Positions 1 to 8,518 are shown, counted from the first letter of the stretch. The stretch: 30,926 nt of DNA from Amphimedon queenslandica (GCF_000090795.2 NW_003546267.1:57283-88208), one strand, 5' to 3'. Made by a program: numbers and translations. Notes: generated from the sequence alone by a model not told the origin.

Positions 1-125
1 AGTCTCTTCTCCTGTCCCTGTCTCCTCGCCTGTCTCTGTCTCTTCTCCTGTCTCTGTTTCTTCTCCCATCTCCTCACTACTCCCCATCCTCTCCCTCCTG
101 CCCTCTTCAATGAGTTCCAACTGCC
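1..125 (-). repeat. E/T/G-rich coding repeat (CT-rich on plus strand)
   Basis: On the plus strand this looks like degenerate CTGTCTC/TTCTCCTG low complexity. In the minus frame set by the upstream splice junctions it is fully open and encodes a repeat based on E-E-T-E-T-G with G-T-G variants. The repeat is therefore probably protein-coding, not a simple satellite. Confidence 0.5.
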
Positions 126-768
126 CTAAATTACAATGGCATAAAGCCTTTAATTTACACTTAAAATTAAGTTTACTTCGGAGAGCAGGCCTGAACTGTT
201 CCAAGTCTTTTGTTAAGAAATGTGAATTTAAAGTACAAGTAATTCAACTATTGTTTAATTACCTAAGGGCCTTCCTTTTTTCTTCTTGCCTATTTGTTGT
301 AAATAGAACTAACTAAATTTGAATGCAAAATTACTTTTTAGCTTAATAGTCCTTCTCATAGCTACTTCACAACAAAAATTATCACACAATTACACATGTA
401 AATAAACTTACTTAAGCCGTTTGATTCTATTAAAAACAATGTCATGTATAGTTGTATGTTTCACCTTTTAATCTTACCATTCTCCTTTTGACTATCTCCA
501 CCCTCCTCTTTGTCTCTGTCCCCCTTCTCCTCTGTCCTCTCTCCTCTGTCTCCTTTCGTCTCTTTCACCCTTACTTCATCTTTTTCTGCTATAAATATAA
601 TTATTTTTTGCTTTTAATGTACAACACAAACATACATGTACCAACAACTTACCAAGTTCATCTACCAAAAACAAAAGGCATTATAGTTATCACTATAGGG
701 TTACACATTCCCAACTTACCATCAGATGGATGGACATCAATGAGGACATCCTCTATTGGGGCAGCCAT
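1..768 (-). CDS. 5' part of an unrecognised multi-microexon gene (runs off the left edge)
   Basis: I do not recognise the product. The gene starts with ATG at 768 (A at -3, G at +4). Exon 1 (768-720) reads MAAPIEDVLIDVHPSD and ends at GTAAGT. Exon 2 (661-653) is 9 nt, adding one split codon plus E and L. Exon 3 (588-478, 111 nt) is highly charged (starts AEKDEVRVKETKGDRGE). Exon 4 (426-412) is 15 nt (ESNGL). Exon 5 (289-263) is 27 nt (SKKKKGRPL, a short AT-hook-like basic patch). Exon 6 starts at 125 and stays open to position 1, with an ETGEETETGEE-type repeat. All five introns (58, 64, 51, 122 and 137 nt) begin with GT, end with AG and fall in phase 1, so the frame is kept throughout. That consistency is the main evidence. 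A basic-acidic composition would suit a nuclear or disordered protein, but this is only inference. Confidence 0.6.
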
Positions 769-1078
769 TACTTTTTGATTTTGAACTTACAGTTTCAGGT
801 GTCTTATTTTATATCCTAAAGGTCACAGGTGACACTTGGTGTTCTTTGATTGGCTGTGAATGACGCAATAACTTCTATTTCGTTATTCTCCTCCCACACA
901 TTTTTATCATCAGTCCTCTCACCTGTACAGATAAACACAAATCACCTGCATGATAACTTCGTGACTAACTTTCTCTCGGGCCTTCTCTTTTGAGTTAATA
1001 AGTTTTAAACAAAAATGAGTGTTTGTGTTTATGTTGACGTCTCACGCACATACTTGTTCCACACCTTTGTTTTAAAAA
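769..1078. other. Upstream region of the minus-strand 5' gene, no gene seen
   Basis: This AT-rich stretch separates the ATG of the left-edge gene from the tandem array. I see no supported ORF, RNA gene or transposon end. By position it would hold that gene's promoter and 5' leader, but I can point to no specific element. Confidence 0.4.
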
Positions 1079-1280
1079 AGGGGATCCATAGTTTGTATGT
1101 CTTAGCGTTACAAACGAGTTCCTCTCCTTTAGGGGATCAATAGTTTGAATATTTGGCATTCAAACTAGTTCCACTCCTGTTTCAGGGGATCAATAGTCTG
1201 TTTGTTGTAGACAAACTAGTTCCTCTCCTGTTGAAAGGGGATCAATAGTATGTGCATTACACAAACTCATTTCTGTTATT
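1079..1280. repeat. Four-unit tandem array of 52-53 bp units with variable stem-loops
   Basis: Units start with AGGGGATC at 1079, 1131, 1184 and 1236, giving periods of 52, 53 and 52 bp. Each has a conserved head (AGGGGATCMATAGT), a variable hairpin and, except in the last, a conserved tail (AGTTCCTCTCCTG-like). The hairpin arms differ between units while mostly staying complementary: GTTTGTA/TACAAAC in unit 1 (1091-1097 with 1109-1115), TAGTTTGAAT/ATTCAAACTA in unit 2 (1141-1150 with 1158-1167), GTTTGT/ACAAAC in unit 3 (1200-1205 with 1211-1216), and TGTG/CACA flanked by AGT/ACT in unit 4. The array ends just beyond the stop codon of the minus-strand gene at 1284, so it may lie in that gene's 3' UTR. 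Confidence 0.8.
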
Positions 1281-1283
1281 CAT

Positions 1284-3909
1284 TTACTGATTACATGGAC
1301 AAGTTCTTCTATTATGACCAAATTGACCACAATTACCACATTTTCTTTGTGTTGCAGGTGGTTCTAGAGATTGCCTTGGAGAATGTGGTACTTCAATCTC
1401 CATTGTGAGGTCTGGTGGATCATCTACACCTGGAGTTGATTGTCGAGATGATCCTGTTAGTCGAGGTGCATCAGGAAGTGCGCAGGTTACATCTTTACAT
1501 TCGTATCTGCAAAACGGTCTTATCTTTTCGTAAAGGTACCATTTCCTTTCAGTTGACATACCCTTTGGTGGTAATATATTAGGTAGTTCATCTTCCATTA
1601 TTTGAGCGTCCTCCTTCAGCACATTGAATTGTGTGACTGGGCCATCTACAGCTTGTCTGGCTGCAACTACACCAGGTGAGGTCGCATTTACAACAAAGTG
1701 TTGAAAGCCTTTGATGCCTTTTATTTTCTTGAATAATGTAGCAAAGTAACTACACCAGTCAAGTGTTTCTACAATGAGTTCACCATTGCTACTTCCTACT
1801 GGTTGGGCTTTGTTCACAGCAGATGATTGTTCTACAACTTGAATGAAGTCATCCAATGAGTCCACCTCTGCTTTACGGAATTTTTGCTTTAACAGTCCGA
1901 AGCACCAGTCTGGAGAAAATTTTGTGTCCAACTGGCAGAAAAGATATTGAAATGGACGCATTGAGTCCTGTCATGACTCTCCATAAGAGGTACTAAAATA
2001 AATAAAAATTACATTTAAAATGTTCATTATTGTGCATGTAATATACTTACTTGAATAACTGTATTATTTTTATTTTGCCCTGTGCAGTTGTCAGCATTGA
2101 AATGGATACTGACTGAGTTGAGGCCATGATTCTTCAAATAAAAATGTACCATGCTTATGACAGGATTTGCCCCTTTACCAGTGTCGAATGATTCATCGAT
2201 CAAGAAATTAACCTGCTGAGGGATAGCTTCACAGCACACGCCAAATATGCCACATTTCCTGGGAGTAAGAAAATAAATTGGACCTGCTTGTAGTGGACTT
2301 GAAGGATAGTGAACCTTTAAAAAAGTAAGTGAGCTAGATGCACTTTCATAATTATCATAAAATGTTACCTGTTGAGCATAATCAAAGCTATAATGTGCTA
2401 CAATATTTAACATAGCAAGTGGCCTTGTTAGTGGGGGATTGTAATTGTTTGCTGCATCAGTATACAGCCCTTTTAACAATAATTGTGCCTCTTTTAATAC
2501 ATCCTTATAGTACTCCCTTTCCTTTTTAACAAGACTTCTGTGATCTAGTGCCTTTTGCATTGCTTGAAAATTCTAAATAATACTTGTGTTATTACAATAC
2601 TGACTTACCTCAGTTATCCTTTCATCTGATTGCATGTTAGCACTTCTTACAATCGGTCCACTTATCTCTTTACAAGTGGCACACAAGTCAGACATAGGCT
2701 TCATTTTTTCAATATAAGGCAGGTAGCGTCGCCACAACATGTTGAATGTTGTTTCAGCACATGCTTTGACATAAAGCCCTTGACATGATTCCGCAAACTC
2801 TAAGTTATACCTGCCTTTTAGATGTACTGCATGGTAAGAACTTCTTATTCTCGTAACTTTTCATTCCAGGTATTCTTCCAGGAAGACTGATTCCATGGAC
2901 TTCAGCGTAATTTCTGATAAAAGCAACAACTTGGAGAATATCATTATAAGTCAAAGCATGGTTTGGTGTCTTTCCAGCATTTCCGTGAACTCTAATAAAG
3001 TTAAGTACATGACATTGAATTTGTAAGTCTCATACCTTGGTATTAATCCATTCATTCTGTAGTTTTTCATGATTTCCTCAAACCTGCTTTTGCCACATGC
3101 ATGTAGCTTCAGAAATGTTACTCTACATATCTAGTTGAAAAACGATTAATTTTGTGTTGTGTCACTCATAGTTACAAACCTTATGACCTTGATGCATGAA
3201 CATAAAAAAATGCCTCTTTCTCTCATTCTGTCTCCTGTGGTTGCCAGTCGACAATCCCCCCATGGTAGATGTTGCTGCCATTTGACTCATAATAGCAATT
3301 TCTTGAACAGGCTTTGCCATGGCTTGTATGTCAAATCTATATGTTTTTATGTAAGAGTGACTGAACAGTGCATAGCAATTATCTGAGCAACCACATCCAT
3401 GTTCAAAGAACTTTGATAATTCTTCTTCCTCCTGTAGGTCTTCCTTCCTCATGTCATCACCAGAGTGAGTAGTTGAAGTAGCTGGAGCATCAGGCATCGC
3501 TGATTCTAAATCAAGATCTGATACTTGTAGCTCCACAGCCACCTCAGGATCAAACAGTGGTGGATTAATATCTTCATCACAATCTTTTGTCTCTTACTCT
3601 TCTTCTTTCCCTTCCTCTACCTCTTCTCCTTCCATATCTTCTACTGCTTCATAGTCTGTCTCTATCAATTAACAAATACACTGTATAACTAAGTTTATTA
3701 TAATAATATTGTGCATTTATACAGGTGATGGAATGTCATTGTTGTGATAGCTAACCGCTATTCACAGTTAGTATGTAAACAGTGTTATGAATAAGCTTAC
3801 CACTAGTTCCATCACAAAAGTAGTCCCCAAGAACTGAAGCAACGTAGTCACTGTCTCGAGGACCTATTTCTTCATTTAACAAGCGAGCAATGTCTCTTTC
3901 TGTAGCCAT
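1284..3909 (-). pseudogene. DUF7869-type 'DNCxGQNKNN' family gene with CCHC knuckle, broken
   Basis: Six exons are visible: 3909-3801, 3661-3180, 3130-3036, 2991-2609, 2572-2051 and about 1996-1284. The introns between the middle exons are 49, 44 and 36 nt. In order the protein shows a Cys-rich GCGCSDNCY motif, a conserved RVHGN...LPGRIPG block, KPMSDLCATC, the hallmark NADNCTGQNKNN, YLLWRVMTGLN and KFSPDWCFGL, then a CX2CX4HX4C zinc knuckle (CGNCGQFGHNRRTC) at the C-terminus. I recognise the arrangement from large multicopy families in cnidarians, sponges and other eukaryotes; the function is unknown and a transposase-like origin is suspected. Three lesions are visible: an in-frame TAA at 3594-3596, an apparent extra base in the A4 run at 2858-2861, and an apparent loss of one CA dinucleotide near 1921-1928. 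The exon 2 phases agree at both ends, so the TAA is a true nonsense codon in this sequence. Draft-assembly errors could explain the other two. Confidence 0.75.
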
Positions 3910-4647
3910 AGTTTTTATAAGTAGTCTTCTTCGTCTTTGTTATACTTTAAATAGTTGCTATAGAGACTCCATGGTTACCTAATGACACATTAAAGCCCTC
4001 CGTTTTTATTCCGTGGTCACTTCGTGTAACATTCTCCGTGCACAATCAAGGTAAAATGTCAAAGGGCTTATAACTCGGCAAAGAAGGCTTCGCTACCCCT
4101 GATTTTGGTATCAAATGAAAGGATTTTGTTTATATAACATGTTGATGTGATAAAATGAATTTCGCCCAGGTAAAGATTTTTCGTGATTATGAGCCCATAG
4201 CTCAAAATGATAATTCCCGCAGATAGCCTGGTTTTCTCATATCGGGTCACATATACAAAATAAAATGAAGCTTCTTGTTATATGGTTATCGCCTTGGGGG
4301 GCATCAATCTCTTGTTGACATGATGTCAATATCTCTTTTACATCACTCAATATTGGATGCCCATGCAAAGTAAGCTGCTGACACTTTAAAAGCTGTAGCT
4401 TTTAAAAACGTACACAAAGTGCCCTTAATTTCACTCTTTCACCTTGTTGCAACCTTACCTGTAAACGCTCACCTTGTAGGATTTCACGCAAGTAATTTAT
4501 TTTTGAACATATGAAACAAGTTTGGCTGCCTGAGCAAGTACTTTGTGTATTGCTTTAGTATTTTTAAAGCCATCTTAACTACCAGTTAGGTGGTATGTGC
4601 GAACAGGATTCAAGTTATGAGAGATTTGTACATTCACTTGAAATAGT
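3910..4647. other. Intergenic stretch upstream of the DUF7869-type gene
   Basis: No coding region is supported here. The short frame at 4068-4250 has no recognisable content. The one clear structure is the near-perfect palindrome at 4385-4406. The stretch ends at the TA that begins the pogo-like transposon. Confidence 0.4.
4385..4406. repeat. 22-bp palindrome (10-bp arms, 2-nt spacer)
   Basis: TTTAAAAGCT at 4385-4394 is followed by GT and then its exact reverse complement AGCTTTTAAA at 4397-4406. It could form a hairpin or cruciform. No role is evident. Confidence 0.7.
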
Positions 4648-4664
4648 TACCGTAAATGTTCAAA
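4648..4664 (+). repeat. Left terminal inverted repeat of the pogo-like element
   Basis: TACCGTAAATGTTCAAA including the TA target site. It pairs with 6838-6854 on the opposite strand without mismatch. Confidence 0.9.
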
Positions 4665-4674
4665 TAAAAGCCCG

Positions 4675-4750
4675 GGCGTTTATTTCCTTAATCAGGTTAT
4701 GAGACAGGCGTCTATTTGAGACTGGCCTTTAATTGAGACAGGCGTTTATT
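4675..4750 (+). repeat. Left subterminal repeat cluster (GAGACAGGCGTTTATT-like)
   Basis: Copies start at about 4701 (GAGACAGGCGTCTATT), 4718 (GAGACTGGCCTTTAATT) and 4735 (GAGACAGGCGTTTATT), with a partial GGCGTTTATT near 4675. Similar copies lie inside the right end in the same orientation. Subterminal arrays of this kind often bind the transposase DNA-binding domain; here that is inference. Confidence 0.75.
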
Positions 4751-4791
4751 AAATAATTAAAAATTATCAATAATGACCACACCCAAAAAAC

Positions 4792-5157
4792 ATGGCCACC
4801 AGAGAAGAAACATTTATATTCAGCAGTGTAATCAGAGGTCATCATGTATATAAAGTGACTTGGACACCATATATAAGTGAGAATCTGACAGCCAACATTG
4901 AAGAAGACAACCCACATGATAGACATGCTATTGCCTTAACCAGAAGTGCTGGTGATATTATTGGTCACATGCCTCGAAAAATAGCTCCATTGTGCTGGTT
5001 CTTTATTAGGAATGGAGGTAGTATAAAGTCTGTTGTCACTGGGAAAAGAAAGAAAGGCATTGGTTTAGAGGTACCTTGTGATTATGTTTGTTGTGAATCA
5101 CAAAGAATGATTAAGAAGTTGAAGAGGTTACTTAGCCAAGTAGATACTCAATCATAA
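4792..5157 (+). CDS. HIRAN-like domain protein carried inside the pogo-like transposon
   Basis: A 121-aa single-domain protein. The conserved blocks match HIRAN-type domains abundant in invertebrate genomes: VIRGHHVYK (residues 13-21), EEDNPHDRHAIAL (37-49), IIGHMPRKIA (56-65) and GKRKKGIGLEVPCDYV (84-99). It ends with a short basic tail. HIRAN domains of HLTF/Rad5-type proteins bind DNA, including free 3' single-stranded ends; applying that to this protein is inference. The ATG lies in a good context (A at -3, G at +4), about 140 bp inside the left terminal repeat and just after the subterminal repeats, so these may act as its promoter region. It converges on the transposase gene. No helicase, RING or nuclease domain is attached. 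Confidence 0.8.
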   Translation: MATREETFIFSSVIRGHHVYKVTWTPYISENLTANIEEDNPHDRHAIALTRSAGDIIGHMPRKIAPLCWFFIRNGGSIKSVVTGKRKKGIGLEVPCDYVCCESQRMIKKLKRLLSQVDTQS

Positions 5158-5293
5158 TAATAATTATTATTTATACCAATCAAACTTACTATATTAGAAC
5201 AATTTTGTTTTAATTATGAATTTATGATAAATGATTTTGCTTTGATTGTAAATTTATGATAAATCAAATGTGTGCATGTAAAATAAATATTAG
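5158..5293. other. Convergent 3' intergenic region inside the transposon
   Basis: An AT-rich spacer separates the HIRAN-like stop codon from the transposase stop codon. It contains the near-duplicate strings 'atttatgataaat' around 5220 and 5258, and an AATAAA on plus near 5283 that could serve the HIRAN-like transcript. Confidence 0.5.
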
Positions 5294-6673
5294 TTACTGT
5301 TCCTCGTCAGAAGTAGTTTCATCATCACAATCATCAGTGTCATCTATACAGGCTTCATTCTCTTCAGTTTCTTCTTCATCGACATCACTAGCAAAGGGAT
5401 CTTTATCTGCATTCTGAGAATCTGCATTCAGTGTTTCCATTTCTTTAAGTAACTCCTCTCCTCCAGCTTCACAAGGTTGTCCAGCCTTAAAACAATGGAT
5501 ATGGTTGTCCTCACTACCGTCTGTTTTGGTTGTGATTGCACAACTGCGAAAGGAATCTCTGATTCTCTCTTCTGGAATATCATTCCAAGCCTCTTTTATC
5601 CATTGGCACAACAAGGAACGAGATGGTGGTTTCAGATTTCCCCCTTTTGTGTACTCATGCACTGATGGTTCTGATAGCCAAGTGTCATAACTCCTTCTCA
5701 GATGACTTTTGAAGGAAGCATTCCACACAACATCTGGTGCTTCAATGAACTTTGTACATCCACCTGGTATAGTAGCTGTGTGAAGTTTCATCTTGTCCGT
5801 TTCTTTTCTGGTTGCCTGGCTAATATGGCATTTGTAAGAATCCCATATTAATAAGCGCTTACTAAACGAAAAAGAGCCAATTATTGAATGAAGATAATCT
5901 TTCATCAGCCCATCATTCATCCACCCATTGGCACTAAACTTCACCACTACTCCTGGAATCTTTTGTAACTCTTTGATAAGACGAGTTCCCTTGCCTTTAA
6001 AGACAATATAAGGACGCAATTTTCTACCATCACCTCCGCCAGTTAAGATAACAGAAAAGTGGTCTTTTTCATGATCACTAGTTTTTAATGGAACAGACTT
6101 TGCACCACAAAAATCCACAGTGGTGTCAGACACCATATCCATCCAACATGCTGTCTCATCCATAGCAAAAATATTTGAATGAGCGAATTTATGGGCAATC
6201 TGTAGTCTTCTAAGGTGCATAATGTAGGTGACAAGTTTAGGAATGGCATCTTCAGGTGTTTTCTGACATACGCTTGTCTTCTTTCTTAAACTGAGGTTTT
6301 TCCTTTTCATGAACAGTCGTAGCCATCCTACACTTGCTTTAAAATCAGTACCAAGTGGGTCAGCTAGTGCTTTTGCCTTTTCTCTGATCATTCTTCTGCT
6401 TACACGAACATTCCGGGTTCTTAACTCAGCAATCCAATCGAATAATTCATCTTCCATGTTTTCATCCAGTGGCTTTCTTCCAGCTCCTGCTAAACGTTTA
6501 CGACTACTTTTACCTTTCCTTTTCAGCATTTTAAGTGTTGCCTCTTGAGAACACCATTCTCTGATTCGTTTTGGGTCGACTTTATATTCTCTAGCTGCTG
6601 CTTCCTTACTCTTTTCTTTTGCCACAGCTATAGCTTTTAACTTAAAAGAAACATCATAGCACTTACGAGACAT
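5294..6673 (-). CDS. Pogo-like (Tc1/mariner superfamily) DDD transposase
   Basis: A 459-aa protein that would cut and join the transposon ends. I chose the ATG at 6673 (MSRKCYDVSFKLKAI) because the helix-turn-helix homology begins there. The frame can be extended to 6754, but that adds 27 residues without family character. The N-terminus is a psq/Brinker-type helix-turn-helix (residues about 4-45), followed by a CENP-B-type second DNA-binding domain (about 65-135). The DDE/DDD core has D172 in FAMDETACW, D278 in LLIWDSYKCH and D314 in IEAPDVVWN, so D2-D3 spacing is 35 and the triad is complete. The C-terminus is strongly acidic (about 425-459), as in many pogo/Tigger proteins. No stop or frameshift is present. 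The HIRAN-like gene is the convergent neighbour. Confidence 0.92.
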   Translation of the reverse strand: MSRKCYDVSFKLKAIAVAKEKSKEAAAREYKVDPKRIREWCSQEATLKMLKRKGKSSRKRLAGAGRKPLDENMEDELFDWIAELRTRNVRVSRRMIREKAKALADPLGTDFKASVGWLRLFMKRKNLSLRKKTSVCQKTPEDAIPKLVTYIMHLRRLQIAHKFAHSNIFAMDETACWMDMVSDTTVDFCGAKSVPLKTSDHEKDHFSVILTGGGDGRKLRPYIVFKGKGTRLIKELQKIPGVVVKFSANGWMNDGLMKDYLHSIIGSFSFSKRLLIWDSYKCHISQATRKETDKMKLHTATIPGGCTKFIEAPDVVWNASFKSHLRRSYDTWLSEPSVHEYTKGGNLKPPSRSLLCQWIKEAWNDIPEERIRDSFRSCAITTKTDGSEDNHIHCFKAGQPCEAGGEELLKEMETLNADSQNADKDPFASDVDEEETEENEACIDDTDDCDDETTSDEEQ

Positions 6674-6757
6674 TCTCCTTTTCTGCCTAACTAGCCACGT
6701 GTTTGATTCCACGTGTAGCCACGCCCATACGCATTGACCACGCCCAGGCGTCAATTT

Positions 6758-6822
6758 GAAACAGGCGTTTATTAAAGAAAATGGAGGAGACCCCCTGCTT
6801 ATATTTGAGACAGGCGTTCATT
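6758..6822 (+). repeat. Right subterminal repeats of the pogo-like element
   Basis: GAAACAGGCGTTTATT begins at 6758 and GAGACAGGCGTTCATT at 6807. They match the left-end copies in direct, not inverted, orientation. Confidence 0.75.
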
Positions 6823-6837
6823 CAAACCCGGCTTCTT

Positions 6838-6854
6838 TTTGAACATTTACGGTA
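6838..6854 (-). repeat. Right terminal inverted repeat of the pogo-like element
   Basis: TTTGAACATTTACGGTA, the exact reverse complement of the left end, closing with the second TA. Confidence 0.9.
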
Positions 6855-6899
6855 CTTTGATCTCATTCTCATGATCATCCTCATTGCTATCACTGTTTA

Positions 6900-7612
6900 C
6901 ATTCTCTTAAAGCTCTACTCATAAAACTTTGGCGGTCTAAAAGATTGTAACATTTTAGAAGCACTGTCAGTAATTATTGGAAAAACCTCAGCTAACCCAC
7001 AAAAATCTAGATTTTTATGATATTTCCTAGTAATGTATACTGTACAACGGCCAAGAAATTGTGCCTCACTAACTGCATGGACCTGTCTGAAATAAAGTGA
7101 CAAGATACCCCTTCATTTGCTATAAAACCAATAATCCATAGTGATAGAAACCCAGTAAACTTTTTAAGGACTTGTTCAAGACCATTATTTATTGTTTCCC
7201 ACTTCTTTGTGAGTAGTTCAGTTGTCAAATGCGTTCAGAAAGAAAGCTGCTTTCAGTGATCTAAGGTACTCACAAATTTTTTAAAAGCATGGCTTTCAAC
7301 AATTGACCAAGGAAACATATCCTTAGCCATAAGATAGATAGTTGTCTGTCTTTCACAAGGATCACTTCGTTTGTATTACCATCTTGTACATGAGATGTGA
7401 TTGTGACTTTCTCAGGACAAGGAACTGTTGATGGCTTAAAAGAAACTGTGGGATATTTCTTCTGATGAAGAAAGTCATATTTTAAATTATATCAGTTATT
7501 TGTAGGCTTACTTTCAGATGTGCTGTATAATTCGAAGTTGTCTTTGTAAATCAAGATATCATGGAATCACAGTGCTAGCATAATGCTTCATAGCTGCTTC
7601 CTTCATTAAGGA
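6900..7612 (-). pseudogene. Relic of a BED-finger hAT-family transposase
   Basis: Read on minus, the upstream part carries a BED-type zinc-finger remnant: an LCxHCDSMIS block with two in-frame stops, then TSNYTAHLK. A 50-nt intron follows (7511-7462, GTAAGC to CAG), then KKYPTVSFK. Farther on are hAT landmarks in shifting frames: MAKDMFPWSIVESHAFKKF (near 7320-7270), ELLTKKWE (near 7205) and W-x(5)-ANEGVSCHFIS (near 7130-7080). I see no catalytic core or ends beyond this. Stops and frameshifts make it non-functional. The family call rests on the order of the motifs. Confidence 0.6.
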
Positions 7613-8500
7613 TGGGGTTTCCAAATAACTATGTATCCTTGACTACATAATAACACTTACCTAAAACAAAAATGGACAATATTCTACTCACTTTTTGTAG
7701 ATATACAATTGCTGCAATTGCCCCTGCTGCATGTGGTGCTTGAAAAGCCTTGCCAATATATTATGCCAGGCACATACAATGTCAATGTAATGAAATACAA
7801 TGTCATTATAATGAAATACAATGTACATAATAGACATAGTAATGTACATGTATATACATGTATTATATGCAGATTGGCAACTGTAAATAAGTCTTTCATA
7901 CTAGGTGGAGTACGCTTTTTTAAACTAGGGTGATTAATGCCTAACACATAATGTAATAGTTATGTAATGTTAATATTACTGTTACTATAACAATGACTAT
8001 AAGTTATTACTATTACCCAAGGGCTTTCATATAAGCGGTGCATATATGTAGGATTTTGGTCATTTGTTTCAAGGCAGCAGTTGTTTTTATGACTATCTAA
8101 CACTGATAGTTTTACTACCTTACATTCTACAGCCTTTTAAATAGCTTACATTAGCTCTTCTTCACTGCCCGATTCTCCTTGTAACTTTAAAGAAGCCCGT
8201 TATGTTCCAGAAGCTTCTCTAAAGAAAAAGCCCAAATACAAATTTCTGTTGATTTTTGCTTTTTTCATGAATACATTAATTAGGAATCTAGGATATTACT
8301 CAAGTTGCCATCAACATGATTTCTTTGTGCTTGGGTCAAGGCATACAAAAGTAAATATAAAATGAAGCAAGAAGAAAAAACATGAAAGACAAATTCTGGG
8401 AGCGGACACTTCGTGGCTGTTTGGTTTGACGCCATTGTAAATGAACAGCTGTAACCTTGATTTCACTCTAATTCAGAACGAATGTTAATTTTTAAGTTAA
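7613..8500. other. AT-rich stretch without a supported gene
   Basis: It contains a short direct repeat (AATGAAATACAATGT twice, around 7785-7825) and TA/TGTA-rich sequence near 7840-7870. On minus, TTTTGTTTTAG is followed immediately by GTAAGTG near 7663-7672, an acceptor joined to a donor. No conserved coding sequence was recognised. Confidence 0.4.
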
Positions 8501-8518
8501 CTAAATTTTACCAATTAC

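Larger units (their letters stand above)
4648..6854. mobile_element. Complete pogo-like DNA transposon with two ORFs
   Basis: The left end reads TACCGTAAATGTTCAAA from 4648. The right end at 6854 is its exact reverse complement over 17 bp, with further imperfect matching inward (AAGCCCGGG against AAGCCGGG). The outer TA on each side fits the TA target duplication of Tc1/mariner-pogo elements. Inside are a minus-strand pogo-type transposase and a plus-strand HIRAN-like ORF, arranged tail to tail with 136 bp between their stop codons. Both reading frames and both ends look undamaged, unlike almost every other element here, which suggests a young and possibly autonomous copy. Confidence 0.9.

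Noticed and set aside
452..778. A 108-aa open frame on plus over the CT-rich block
   Set aside because: It is antisense to the phase-consistent minus-strand exons at 478-588, 653-661 and 720-768, and its composition is a by-product of their purine-rich sequence.
1079..1280. Regularly spaced repeats resembling a CRISPR array
   Set aside because: The window is clearly eukaryotic, the variable parts are hairpin loops and arms of 17-27 nt rather than spacers, and no cas genes exist.
3591..3597. GTAAGAG on minus as a splice donor removing the nonsense codon in the DUF7869-type gene
   Set aside because: The nearest acceptors do not restore the frame; the only compatible AG, about 150 nt downstream, lacks a pyrimidine tract.
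6674..6754. Upstream extension of the transposase frame by 27 residues
   Set aside because: The extra residues show no family character and lie in the transposon terminal region; helix-turn-helix homology starts at the ATG at 6673.
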